From the NCBI RefSeq assembly GCF_036588685.1, contig NC_086375.1:43865270-43929269 (forward strand): DNA of 64,000 nt. The letters are read 5' to 3'. Within the stretch, counting starts at the first letter, position 1, and each line of letters starts with the position of its first letter. The DNA is from Mytilus trossulus (taxonomy: Eukaryota > Mollusca > Bivalvia > Mytilida > Mytilidae). Under the pieces are notes generated by a model. It was not told the origin of the DNA, searched no databases, and saw nothing but the letters and a program-made list of their open reading frames with translations. The position numbers were made by a program, and so were the translations under genes. Shown here one piece after another: positions 32,816 to 43,529 of the stretch.

Positions 32816-34296
32816 TATGAAAGTAATCAAATATAATCAATGGATTATAGGTTAAACCTTTTGGCCTGAATCTCAGAGACGGGTCCAAGGCGGTCATAGA
32901 TTACCATAGAGTTACATTAAGGCTCAATAATAGGTATATGCAAGGAACATGTAACTGATAGCCATCAATAGTAATACAGTTACTTTAATGTGAAGATATA
33001 AAGATGAAGAGACAGCACTCAATATTAACTGGTTTGCTTTCTTTAATTATGTTTTTGTGTTTGTTTAACTTTTATGGTATAAAGATTATGCTTAAATTCC
33101 TCGAACACTACAGTCTTTCTACTGTGGTGCAAAAATCTAAATGATTGGTCAGGTCATTATGGTTATTATTAACACCTTTAAAGTCTATACTCACCCATAT
33201 GCATTTCATTCAAATTTTGTTTTATTTCACAGAAGACCACATGGACCATATTTATAATCCCCAGTTACCCTTGGCGTCATTGGTAAATTATGGGTTAGCA
33301 AAGCATCAATCACCAACCTAACCTTAGACATTTGCTGTGTTTCTTCTTTACTGTTGGTACTTAACAATATATGGACCCTTTTATTTGTTTATGACACGCG
33401 TACGTAATGGCTGATTGTTGGTTGCTTAACGATCACTTGCAAATATGCCATGCATGTTCAGGATAAGCACAAAGTAGCAACACATACATGTAAGTCCTGT
33501 GAGGAGACCCTCCGGAATTACGTCAGGGACGTTTGGATTGCCACTGGATAAAATGATGTATATTTTATAAGGACACAAATGGTGCCTTTCAACAGGCTAT
33601 TTATAGACCTCTCTTGAAGTTTTTGCAGGGGTTCGTACTGTGTAGTTAGCGTGGTACTATCTTTACACGAGACATTGGATTTTATATTCCCATTCGGACA
33701 GGACGTGACTGTGTACTGTTACATCCCACACAACTAAATGGGTGGCCAACTTCAGTCAGTTTTTACTGCCGATCGGAAAAAGACCAAAGTGATCATAACT
33801 TATAGTATATCTCCAAGTCACCCTTCACCAAATTCTTTCATAAATAAAAAAAACAATTGGCCACAATATAGAAAGTTTTGCTCTACCTGTTAACTCAAAA
33901 CATCACTTAACATTATTACAATTTATGCAGAGAACTCATAATACCGTACATCCTCTCGATACTGTTCATATTTGGCATTGCACAAGTTCGTGCGTTTTAT
34001 TACGTCTTTACCTAAAAGCGTAGGATATACTGATTAAAACACTTTGGATACACGATTTACTTCTTAGTTGTAAATCGCTTTGAAATAACTATCAGTAACT
34101 ACAATTACTCCTTTGTCGATATTTTATGTATATGGTTTTGTGCCTTGTACCGACATTTTGAGTTTAGCCAATTGCAACTGAACTTTTTTATCATGTTGTG
34201 CTGTTACACCAGTGTTCTATGTTAAGGAGAGGGTTGGGGGCTCACATGTTTAAACCTGCCGCACTTTGTTTTGTCGGTCCAACGTCAGAATCCTGC
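32816..34296. other. Intergenic, nothing recognised with confidence
   Basis: No convincing reading frame. 33230-33780 is less AT-rich than its flanks and may be another dispersed repeat, but I cannot show a second copy in this window. Confidence 0.4.
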
Positions 34297-34512
34297 AGTA
34301 CATTGGTTATATAGATCTGTCATTTCATAAGTTATAAATTATTAACCGTTAGTTTAATCGTTTTTTTTCATATTTTTTTTTCATATCGGGGCCTTTTTTA
34401 GGCGACTGTATGGTATAGGTTTTCCTCATTGGTAAATGTTGTACATTGGACTATAATAGTTTATACGCCAACTTCATTTAAACTTTGATGGACAGTTGTC
34501 TCACTGGCCATC
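34297..34512 (-). repeat. Bivalve repeat, AGATGTGG family, inverted and diverged
   Basis: AGAATCCTGCAGTACATTGG, TATCGGGGCCTTTTTTAGG, GGACAGTTGTCTCACTGGCC and ATCACACCACATCTAC match the family with many changes. Confidence 0.65.
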
Positions 34513-34549
34513 ACACCACATCTACAAAGCTCCGCATGTAAAAAAAAAG

Positions 34550-34669
34550 TAATAAAAAAATTAAAGCAGTTGGAATGCCATCTATGGCATTCGGCAAATT
34601 AAGTTCAACGAACTCCTTCATGTATTTCTGCTTTCGTCTAGGCGGATTTGGACCAACATCGGCATTTGT
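34550..34669 (-). other. Possible coding exon or relic exon
   Basis: On the minus strand, TTTTCACAATTTTAG|GC is a fair acceptor at about 34675/34674. It opens a frame AFTNADVGPNPPRRK then MKEFVELNLPNAIDG with ordinary, non-repetitive composition. No matching donor is clear before the frame runs into a T-rich stretch, and I do not recognise the protein. It could be a chance frame. Confidence 0.25.
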
Positions 34670-34689
34670 AAAAGCCTAAAATTGTGAAA

Positions 34690-35417
34690 AGGAAGTCATT
34701 AAAGTTTTAATGACTGTACTATACTTTTTGAAACTTTCTTTCCTCTGGAATATATTTATTAACTGTTCATTTCATCTGGAAAAAACATTGAAAGTCTCAA
34801 TTTTCAATACAAACATTCCGAGCAGTTGTACGCGAGTTACATATTTCAATTTTGGCTTTGTATGACAGATATTTTAAGTTCAACTACTTTGACTAAGTTA
34901 ACAGATAAACATTTACAATAAAATACAGAAAAAGGGTCGCCGACACCATCTCGAAAACCTTGACAAGAAAGTGCTTGTCACGGTTTTTGTCAACGAACTG
35001 TACAGTGATTATTTCAAAACGCACAACGAACGCGACACATTTGGTGGAACGAACAATACAGTCAGAGAAAATTTATTTTGTATGATATTGCGTTTATTCC
35101 AAGTTCTAGGGCACATTTGAAGGCACGTAGTAATTCAATGTATAGTTATTTAGTATTGCTTAAGGTATTAATACTCAAAGGTGTATGCACGAAAAGATAT
35201 TCAGCATTGTTTACATCGTAAACCGTATGAAATTGCACCATGTCTGTGCGTTTTGCATCTAGCAGTTTAATCAAACGTTTTATACAATATCTAAAACTTA
35301 CAACAACTGTATAATTGAATAAAGATACTAACATGCTCATTGACATATTTATATATACTCAAATAAGTTCTAGAGAGGCATTCAAAGTTATTGTCATCCC
35401 AAATGTTGTCCTGATTA
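34690..35417. other. Intergenic, nothing recognised
   Basis: AT-rich without a supported feature; the minus-strand frame at 35146-35346 has no recognisable content. Confidence 0.4.
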
Positions 35418-35800
35418 TCGCTTCGAACGCGTCAACGTCCGGATTCATTTGTATCGGGGTTATACGGGGTGATATGGTGTTTATCACAATTTGATCGATT
35501 CTCTCGTGTTTGTTACAACGTATTTGATCTGATCGAAAGAAATCTCTGTGTAACTGATAAGCTATTATACCAGGGTTTTCGATATCACAAGCTTGTCAAA
35601 ACATTTACTAATTTTATCATCGGTAAAAGGACATCATTCGTAAATATAAATCAACGTGAAGAAATCTTATACGTTCACGTATTTCATTCAATCTATGGTT
35701 ATATTTTATACAAAGCTTTAAAATGTCGTCATTCACATCAACAGCTATTAATCAAACATTAAAAACAGACTTATTTAGAAGGGTAAAGTTACGGTACTGC
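35418..35800 (+). pseudogene. Reverse-transcriptase C-terminal remnant (Penelope-like)
   Basis: The frame at 35469-35762 encodes NVFDLIERNLCVTDKLLYQG then RYHKLVKTFTNF. This parallels LLTRKLVNQEFQLVKLKSS...FYGR in the element at 29141-30560 (T-K-L..Q.F...KL...F..F), which identifies it as the tail of a related reverse transcriptase. Upstream (35418-35470) is the ERVNVRIHLYRGYTG piece that also occurs inverted near 31730-31785. No catalytic domain is present. Confidence 0.55.
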
Positions 35801-35839
35801 GATCGGGTCATTAAAGATGGCATTTTTGGAATTAATATT

Positions 35840-36080
35840 GATATACTAAAAGTGTATTTGCATCGGAAATGAACACGTTTATTCTAAACCATTGTTGGCA
35901 TGACACAGGAAATGTTCTTCTCGTATATTGTATGGTGGTTTGATATTAAACCCTTTACCTTTGGGATTACGCTTGATTTTCATATGATGAAGACATTATA
36001 TTTCAATCAGTTTGAGTGAGGTCTAAAGCTGGCATGTCAGTAACTGCTAGTAGTCCTTTGTAAATTTATGTATCTTTATA
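35840..36080 (-). repeat. Inverted relative of the repeat at 13541-13870
   Basis: CATATGATGAAGACATTATA, TTTCAATCAGTTTGAGTGAG and GCTGGCATGTCAGTAACTGC followed by TAGTAGTC are the reverse complement of blocks near 13780-13865. Confidence 0.65.
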
Positions 36081-36361
36081 ATTTAGATAAAGTTTTTTCT
36101 TATTACTTATTCTGCCATCGTAGTTGGACTTCTTTTAAAGTGATATTTACTGTGCGTTTTGTTGTGGTTTTTTTTATTCTATTTGGCTAGAGGTATACGG
36201 CGGACATTGGATTATTACAAAACATGTTCACCCCAATTCATGTTTGCGCCAATCCCAAGTCAAAAGCCTCTTGCCTTTATTAGTCTTGTATGTGTTTTGT
36301 TTTTTTTTAATTTTGGCTCATTTGAAGCCCATTTTCACTAAACTAGTACATATTGTTTAAG

Positions 36362-36500
36362 GATCAGCTGATGCCCACCTCAGGTTGCGGGATTCGCTGT
36401 GTTAAAGATCATTTGGTGACCTTGTGTTGTTTTCTGAAATTTGGTCGGGCTGTTGTCTCTTTGACACTTCCCCCAGTTCCATTTTCAATTCTATGTGTAA
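36362..36500 (+). repeat. Bivalve repeat, TTGGTGACCTT family
   Basis: GCTGATGCCCACCTCAGGTT, GGTGACCTTGTGTTGTTTTC, GGTCGGGCTGTTGTCTCTTT and GTTCCATTTTCAATTCTAT recur in varied form at 52735-52870 and 50283-50420. Confidence 0.65.
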
Positions 36501-37480
36501 TTCAAAATTGAATTCATATTGTATAAATACCTAATAAAATAATACCGATATGGAACTATTTTCTATATTTGAATTATAGGATTAGTTATTCTCTAGTCTA
36601 GTCACAAAAGGTCCATCATTATTTATACACATCAAAAAATAAAACCATAAATATTTCTTACGAGGATATAATGGTTAAATATTTACAGTATCAATTATAT
36701 TCTATACATGTTCATAAAAATTCATATAAAACTCAGACACGCCATATTTGTAACAATATCGAAGCTAATTGCTATTTTACGAAACTTTCCTTTGATTTAC
36801 TGACAGATAATTTCCTTTCTAAGCGGAGTCAAGTGATATGAAAATTATCGCTAGAAACTTAGGGCGCACATGGCGTTGTCAACGAAATTGACAATGAAAT
36901 TGACAACTTCGTCATTGGTAAAATAGCGATAAACTGATTATCATTGGTCATCTCAACTCGATCTCTTTTCTCCTTTCGCCGTACCGGCTAACGCGAGAAT
37001 ATCAGTCTCTTTGAGATTATCAACGATAATCTATAAATATGATAACACTAATAGTAACATTACGAGCTTTTGAGCAAATGACACATCTGTTTTTTTTTCC
37101 AGTTCCAAATGTGCATTTAACAAAAGTGTTCTTTTATGACTATTTCATATGGTAAAATGCCGGAAAACAAGAGAAACTATAACATATTAAATCTATGATG
37201 TATTGCAGTATATATATAGTCCGGGGTTTACGCAATAACATGTACATTATATAGCTCTCATTGAAATGCCGGAAACAACTTCGAGTTCTAGGTTGTATTT
37301 TATCAAGTATATGTGGTTTCTATAGGGCACTGATACTACGAGGTTTAATACAGTAACTTGTGTTCAGAAAAACAAAAAATAAACATGATTTTTTCTATCT
37401 GATGAGTTAAAAGCCTTTTTCCACTGATTTTTATAGTTCGTTCTTATGTTTTACTGTTATACCACAGTCCCAGAGGTTAG
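36501..37480. other. Intergenic, nothing recognised
   Basis: AT-rich. A local direct repeat GAAATTGACAA (36888-36914) and AAAATTATCGCTA/TAGCGATAA pairs at about 36841-36933 are visible, but no gene is. Confidence 0.4.
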
Positions 37481-37780
37481 GGTGTGATCTCGCTAACACG
37501 TTTAACCACGCCACATTCTGTCCCAAGTCAGGAGCCTGTAATCCAGTGGTTGTCGTTTGTTTATGTGTTTCGTTGATTTTTTTAAACATTAACTAGGCCG
37601 TTAGTTTTCTCGTTTGGATTGTTTTACAGTGTAATTTCGGTGCCTTTTGCAGCTTACTATGCGGTATGCCATTTGTTCATTGTTGATGGCCGTACGGTGA
37701 CCTATAGTTGTTAATTTATGTGTCATTTCGGTATTTTGTGGAAAATTGTCTCATTGACAGTCATACCATATCTTCCTTTT
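37481..37780 (-). repeat. Bivalve repeat, AGATGTGG family, inverted, near full length
   Basis: GCTAACACGTTTAACCACGC, GTCAGGAGCCTGTAATCCAG, TGGTTGTCGTTTGTTTATG, GGCCGTACGGTGACCTATAG and GACAGTCATACCATATCTTC follow the family order well; closest to the copy at 17505-17770. Confidence 0.8.
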
Positions 37781-38288
37781 TTATATGAAAATGAAAATGA
37801 TAAAATGTAACGAACATCGAGCATAGCACTTTGAATGGTTGAATTTTTTATGAACATATATTATTGCTCTTCACTAAGTTGCAATAAAAAATAAAACAAA
37901 AAACAGAGGTTTTAATGGCTCCGACTTTCTTTTTCCTTATTCATAATGTTTTTGCACAAAAATAGAATGTTAAGTGTAATACTCAAACATAACCTTGAAA
38001 AAATATTTTTTTAAGTGAAATAAAGCATAACTATGGGGAATATATTGAACACTGCGTACATGGCAGCAATACAGAAATACTAACTTTTATTGAATCTCAA
38101 TTATAATCAATGTTTAGTTCAATTTTATGATTTCCACTCGAAGCCATATGATGTAACAAACATACCATTTCGTCAGTTATTATAATAAAAAAAGATTTTT
38201 AGTTGGTGCTAATCAGTTCCTTTTAAATTCTGACAAGAATCTAACTTTAGTGATAAATACCAAGGTCAAAGTCTGTTTGTATGTTACT
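37781..38288. other. 3' flank of the lone receptor gene
   Basis: AT-rich; it should include the 3' UTR of the minus-strand gene ending at 38289. No single polyadenylation signal stands out. Confidence 0.4.
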
Positions 38289-39479
38289 TTAAAACTCGCT
38301 GTCTCGAGCCCGTGAATTAGTTGTCATACAAAACAATTTCTTCACTTCATACTTAAACGTAGTGTCGAAAAATCCATAAATAAATGGATTAATAATGTGA
38401 TTGAAAATGTAAAAACGATAGAAAAACAAACATACAGCTATTGTTTTAGGCTGGTCGACCAGATTTCTCCAGAAGTTATGGTCAACTGATTCCGTCACCA
38501 TCAATGTGATACGAGGAGTAAAAGTTATCATAAAAAATAAAGTAATTGCCATAAACATGTATGTGTAACGATGTGTATGAAAATGCTGCTTTAAAGCTGA
38601 AACGTTTTCTTGCAATACATCAAGAGATCTTCGCTTCTTCCGTTGCGATGGTTGATTGTCATCCACAATGCTTTCCTGACTATTGTTAAATGAAGACACA
38701 ATGTCTATATCTATGCTGTCTACCGACGCTCTATTTTTATTGTCGTCTGTAGTTGACGTTGATATCGGTTTATTATTTTTGCCAAGCGGTCGTCGTCTGA
38801 GAGTCGTTGTTCGTCTGAAGATAATAAACTTTTTATATATCTGTTTTCCAATAAGTGCATAGAGAACGGTAAATGATATACAACCAGCAATGGCCGCAAG
38901 GAATTCTAATATAGTGTATGTTATGACACTATTACGGAATAAATCGTCTGTTCTTCCAATTTGTCCACATCTTGATCCAATCACGGAAGAATTAATTGGA
39001 TGAGGAAACTGTAGTTCTCCGTAAAAGAATAATGTCGGGATCGAAAATATCGATGATATAATAAAGCACAAAAATATCGCAATCCGTTTCCAACGTAACG
39101 TTAATGTTAACAATGGTTTGCAGACTTTCAGATAACGCTGCACTGCAATAACAACAAGAAGTAGCCCAGACGAAATGGTCGTAGCTTGACTAAAATACCA
39201 CAACACTTTACACATAATATCACTTGTAAACTTGGCCGGAAGTAGATTTAACGCAAGGGCATACGCTGAACCAACCGAACATGCTGTTAAATCCATCGTC
39301 GCAAGAACTGGAATGAAATACCGGTCATCCTTTTTCTTCAACTTGAAAATGTATATGAATATCACTAAAACGTTACCGAATAATCCTATAACCATATATA
39401 ACACTAGAATTATATTGTTTACTATCAAATGATTGCTGAGCTGGTAGTTCCAGTTATCTAGAATTTCTTCTTCATCCAT
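38289..39479 (-). CDS. Class A (rhodopsin-like) GPCR, divergent relative
   Basis: A 396-residue seven-transmembrane receptor of the same group as the tandem trio but clearly more distant. It has GN with Asn36 (TM1), ATMDLTA with Asp63 (TM2), Cys90 and Cys171 for the extracellular disulfide, QRY at 114-116 in place of DRY followed by LKVCKPL (trio: LKVCRPF), TPRIT with Pro322 (TM6) and NPFIY at 364-368 followed by GFFDTTFK (trio: GYYDKTFRE). A sequon NSS lies at 163-165. The third intracellular loop is long (about 218-300), rich in Ser/Thr/Asp, with a basic RKKRR. The coding region is one exon; TTAGTTACAG at 39487 just before AATAAAAATGG may be a 3' splice site of a 5' UTR intron. Ligand unknown. 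Confidence 0.88.
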   Translation of the reverse strand: MDEEEILDNWNYQLSNHLIVNNIILVLYMVIGLFGNVLVIFIYIFKLKKKDDRYFIPVLATMDLTACSVGSAYALALNLLPAKFTSDIMCKVLWYFSQATTISSGLLLVVIAVQRYLKVCKPLLTLTLRWKRIAIFLCFIISSIFSIPTLFFYGELQFPHPINSSVIGSRCGQIGRTDDLFRNSVITYTILEFLAAIAGCISFTVLYALIGKQIYKKFIIFRRTTTLRRRPLGKNNKPISTSTTDDNKNRASVDSIDIDIVSSFNNSQESIVDDNQPSQRKKRRSLDVLQENVSALKQHFHTHRYTYMFMAITLFFMITFTPRITLMVTESVDHNFWRNLVDQPKTIAVCLFFYRFYIFNHIINPFIYGFFDTTFKYEVKKLFCMTTNSRARDSEF

Positions 39480-39487
39480 TTTTATTC

Positions 39488-40114
39488 TGTAACTAAACTA
39501 CCTTATCTTTAAACTAAATACTTTTCCTATTACTCAGAGTAACAGCTTATATCTTATGATTCATTGTAATAAATTGAATCTTTCACAAACCACAAAATGA
39601 AAATAAAAGTATTTCTGATAATTTCATATAAACAATGCTCATAAAAGTTTATCCCATATAAAGTGCACATGTTTAAGGAAATGAATAATCCAACTGTTAA
39701 CCGGACCGTGGCGGAAACGAGGTTGTCAAATTTGTAATGAACCTATGATAGTGTACAACAACCTACATATTATTTACATTTGTTAAATTAATGCATTGAT
39801 GACTTTTGTTGTCATTTAAGCAATTTTTCTTTGTCAACGAACCATGAATGACGCTGTTACTTATCTGATTATCAATTAGTTTTCTTTAACTTGATTGTAG
39901 TATTTATCATGATCAGATTAATTGTTCAATACAAAAGCAATGTTTTATAGCTTAAAGCTTTTTTATTTTGGTGTTATTGCTGTCTCGTTGATGTTTATAC
40001 CTTAAACAAAATCCGCTCAAGAGGTATCGTGGAAGCCAGCGTTAACTTTGAGAATAGAATATGGAAGATGGGCGGGTAAAACCAGACTTGAAAATTGAAA
40101 CATGTTTTCTCCCC
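39488..40114. other. Upstream flank of the lone receptor, nothing recognised
   Basis: AT-rich; no block shared with the upstream flanks of the three tandem receptors was seen. Confidence 0.4.
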
Positions 40115-40240
40115 TAAGCAAACAGCATTTTCGGTGTGAGTCAAGGCTCCGTGTTGGAGGCCGTAATGTTTACTTTTTACACATTGTGACTTAAATTGAG
40201 AGTTGTCCCTTTGGCTCTCATGCCACATCTTCTTATTTCT
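40115..40240 (-). repeat. Bivalve repeat, AGATGTGG family, short inverted fragment
   Basis: TTTTCGGTGTGAGTCAAGGC, TCCGTGTTGGAGGCCGTAAT, GAGAGTTGTCCCTTTGGC and TCTCATGCCACATCTTCTTA match the family end. Confidence 0.75.
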
Positions 40241-40666
40241 ATATAAAATGGAAAATATAAAACTTTACAAAAGAAAAAATTGTGAGGAAAATATGTTCAA
40301 AATTTCTAATATTTCCACAACTTAATCATACACATAAGCCTCCGGATAGCGTGCTTGACAATGATTAAGATGGTACGTATATGTTAAATATTTAATGTCA
40401 ATTAAAACATTACTAATGACACTAAATTATCTGGTATAATACAAACATAGCTGTAGTAAATGAAGTGATTAATAATTCTGAATATCAACGCTTTTGAACA
40501 CTTCACATTAGCTAAGGCAGCTCGTAAATAAGCTCCTTTCGTATGATTGTTTCACATTTTATCATGTCCGTTTCTTTGATAGCTGACTATAAGGTATATA
40601 TACGAGGTTTTTTTCTCATTGCTAAAGCCGTAAGGTGGTTGATAATTGCTATGTAATTATTTAAGA
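40241..40666. other. Intergenic, nothing recognised
   Basis: AT-rich spacer; a faint AGATGTGG-family remnant may lie at 40560-40640 (GATAGCTGACTATAAGG). Confidence 0.4.
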
Positions 40667-41010
40667 ATTGAATGCTTCTTTTTGTAAATTTATTGGGGTG
40701 TAAAAGCGTTGACCGAAGTACATTTTGTATTTATACTAAAAATGTGCGCACGGTCAACGCTTTTACAACCCTATAAAGTTACAAAAAGAAGCATTCAATA
40801 CTTATAATTACATTTTTAGCTATGATCATGAAAACACGAATTTTCTATTTTTTCTATTTTATTCACCTGTGCACTTTTTTGTGGGACCACGTGTTTATAT
40901 CATGAATGAAAAGTTTTATTGAGTGATGCAGTTGCTTACGGAATAACACGTGATGTGCAGTTTGCCAATCAAAGTAAAGTATTATAATGAAACGTACATC
41001 TAATGAAATT
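40667..41010. mobile_element. Foldback element, copy 2
   Basis: The hairpin 40667-40799 has the same 49-bp arms as 24755-24903 but a shorter loop. The nested ATGAAGCG/CGCTTCAT palindrome of copy 1 is missing, leaving TTGTATTTATACTAAAAATG. The shared tail (CACCTGTGCACTTTTTTGTG, CGGAATAACACGTGATGTGC) runs to about 41005. It ends about 100 bp beyond the stop codon of the next gene, close to its polyadenylation signal. Confidence 0.8.
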
Positions 41011-41047
41011 ATTATTTGATAAATAGTAAATTAAAAATAGTTAGTTT

Positions 41048-41053
41048 TTTATT
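41048..41053 (-). terminator. Polyadenylation signal for the CCDC167-like gene
   Basis: Minus-strand AATAAA lies 46 nt past the stop codon. It is in an AT-rich stretch, so a chance match is possible. Confidence 0.45.
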
Positions 41054-41098
41054 TATTTTTTATATAAAACTTAATACAAATGTCAGGTGTTCATACTA

Positions 41099-43184
41099 TT
41101 AAGGAGACCATATTGAATGATACGCTAAATATATCAGAGCCATGAATAACAAAGATAAAATGGCATTCTTCCAGTTCTCTTTCCGAAGCTGTTTCAGTGC
41201 GGAATCTGTAAATATATAATATTGCGAACATATATTCACGTTGTTAGCATACGAATATACCATCTTCAAAATACAAAACAAAACATGAGAAAGGAGTTCA
41301 TAAAATATATAACAAGTTTATGATCCTCCTATAAATTGCTTGCAACAACTCTTTGAGGATTTCGTAGGTGGTCTGTTGCAAGGCAATTTTTCTGTTCCTA
41401 TCCAATATACCCTCACTTTCAAGTGGCAGTCCAAAGTTCCCAAACCTTCATCCCGAATGGCCTCTTATTACATGACCTACCTATTGTATGTATTATTAAC
41501 TTGTTCTCGTCCTGAACATGCATGAAATATTTGCAACTGAACGTTAAGCAACCAAAATCAATCCTATACATACAATCTCAGTGGACAGCTCGGACTATTC
41601 TTTTTATTTATTTTTAAATTTAATGTATTGCGGTCGACAAAATGTCTGAATTTAAAACGAAATACATTTCAAAGCGTATCAAGTCAGAAAAATCCTCACA
41701 AAAAGACGAGTCATGCAAAACCTTGTAAATGATCAGAGTAGTAAATATTCTTCCTAACAGATTCATTACTTGAAAATAATATCAGAAAAAAAGTGTTACC
41801 TTGAATTGTTATATCTTTTTTTAGTCGCTTCTGTTCCTCAGTCAGTTCTCTCCTGAAAAGAAACGAGAAATGAATATTTACCGTGTGCTTGATGCGTCTA
41901 TTGTTATGTCAAATAGAAGTACAGCTCGAAAATAGAAGTTTTATACATTTCTGGGAGTTCCTTATTTTTCTACAAGAAACCATCATAAACAATGCATATT
42001 AAAAATTCGTAAAAGTATGCACACATAGAAAAGCGAAGCCGTTTCCTATTGGGGATATGAATACTCACTTTTCTCGCATGAGTTAGAACCTTATTTTATT
42101 TTTAAAACATTTTATTATTGGGTAATTAACTTGGAATTTTAGGACAATGGTTAAAATCATGACAGTGTGGTATTACTAACTATTGAGCTGAAGATTTTTA
42201 AGGAATACAGTTAACCACTTATGGTATCGATGGTATCCAGTGTCAGTAAATAAAATTAACACTTAAATTATGCCGTGCCGTCCGAAGTGTTTTTTACTGA
42301 ATTTAGAATACCTTCAGCAGGAACGCTTAAACAGAAACAATTGAGAGCATGGCGTATAAAAACGTTAGGAGCTCAATTGCCCCAATGGACCTCGAAAAAA
42401 ATACAAAAAATGCTTCTAAGGTATTGATAGAGTTGATAGAGTTGCTTTCTATCGAAATCTCCCAAAATGGTCTTTTTAATAATGAATGTAAGTTTAATTT
42501 TATTAATGATAGAAATGGGAACGATCATTTCAAATATATGTTTCTGTGCTCAACAGTTTCTATCGATTAAAAGCGCTATATTAAAATATTGCGTCAGCGA
42601 TTTGTAATACGATTTTATGACTTTTATAATAACTTATTATATTTATCATAAGTATCATATTGCTCCATTATGATATCACGAACTATTTTGTTAAGGATCG
42701 ACTAATATATCCACTATTGCCTTTGTGAGGGCAAATAAGATTATTAGTCATTAAGAATATTGAATTATGAAGCGTATATATATATATGTGTGTACTTTTC
42801 GTGTTATTTCACAGACGTATGACACGGGTAATATTTCCTGCACTTTGTTTGGCATAACATTGTTTCAGTCTTGGACAAGATTATTTTTCAAGTTCTTCCA
42901 TGCCAGAGTAAGTTCGGCATGATTCGTTTTCAAAATTTATATAAGCTACTAATATTGCAATTTATACGTTGATAAATTAAGAAAGCATGCATCAGGGTAG
43001 CATCATACACACTGAATAATAAACCAGTTTTACATTGCTTATGCTTATTTCGAAAACCTTTTTTTATATTTAAATACTAGGATAAATACCTCCTTTGGTC
43101 TGTTAATTCCTCCAATCTGAGAGACTTTTCTATATCTTCAAGATTCACCTCATATTCTGATATTTGACGTTCTACTTCTTCTAT
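41099..43184 (-). CDS. CCDC167: CCDC167-like coiled-coil, tail-anchored membrane protein (three exons, first exon not found)
   Basis: Three minus-strand exons join in one frame: 43184-43090 (after TTATAATTATAG, before GTATTT), 41852-41800 (after TTTCTTTTCAG, before GTAACA) and 41205-41099 (after ATATTTACAG, to TAA). The phases fit: AG|G at the first join, G|AT at the second. The product runs IEEVERQISEYEVNLEDIEK, a charged coiled coil with LEELTDQR, EEQKRLKKD and LRKENWKN, then one hydrophobic segment (AILSLLFMALIYLAY) and HSIWSP. The layout and the R.EN.KN boundary before the anchor match vertebrate CCDC167, a small tail-anchored protein of uncertain function. The missing first exon should add about 10-15 residues; I searched to about 45800 without success. 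Confidence 0.82.
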
Positions 43185-43391
43185 CTATAATTATAAAGAA
43201 TAACAAAAATGTCTATCAATAAAAAAGAATAAAATATTCCTGCTTTAAATAATGCAAGAAAGTACTTTTCGGGGGAAAGAGACCGTGATATTGAATATAA
43301 TCGATCGATTGCTGCTAAGTGCCCAGCGCAGAAAAATACATGTATATTATAATAAATCGTCATGTGTGTGCGGATAAAGATACTGGGTCGG

Positions 43392-43524
43392 CAGTGGCGG
43401 ATCCAGATGGGGGGTTCCGGTCCGGATGATCAATGCATTTGAATGGGGACGTTTAGTTGTTTCCCCCCTTTAATACTGGGTTGGGACCCCTCCCCCTTTT
43501 TTTAAATGGCTGGATCCGCCACTG
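43392..43524. mobile_element. Short inverted-repeat element, CAGTGGCGG family
   Basis: Perfect 15-bp terminal inverted repeats, CAGTGGCGGATCCAG and CTGGATCCGCCACTG. Flanks are GTCGG and GTCGA, a near-perfect 5-bp target duplication. It lies about 200 bp upstream of the first located CCDC167-like exon. Its interior differs from the 4234-4389 member. Confidence 0.8.
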
Positions 43525-43529
43525 GTCGA

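Noticed and set aside
42349-42570. 73-residue plus-strand frame within the CCDC167-like intron, possibly an exon ending CTAAG|GTATTG
   Set aside because: Only a weak donor supports it; no downstream exon or recognisable domain.
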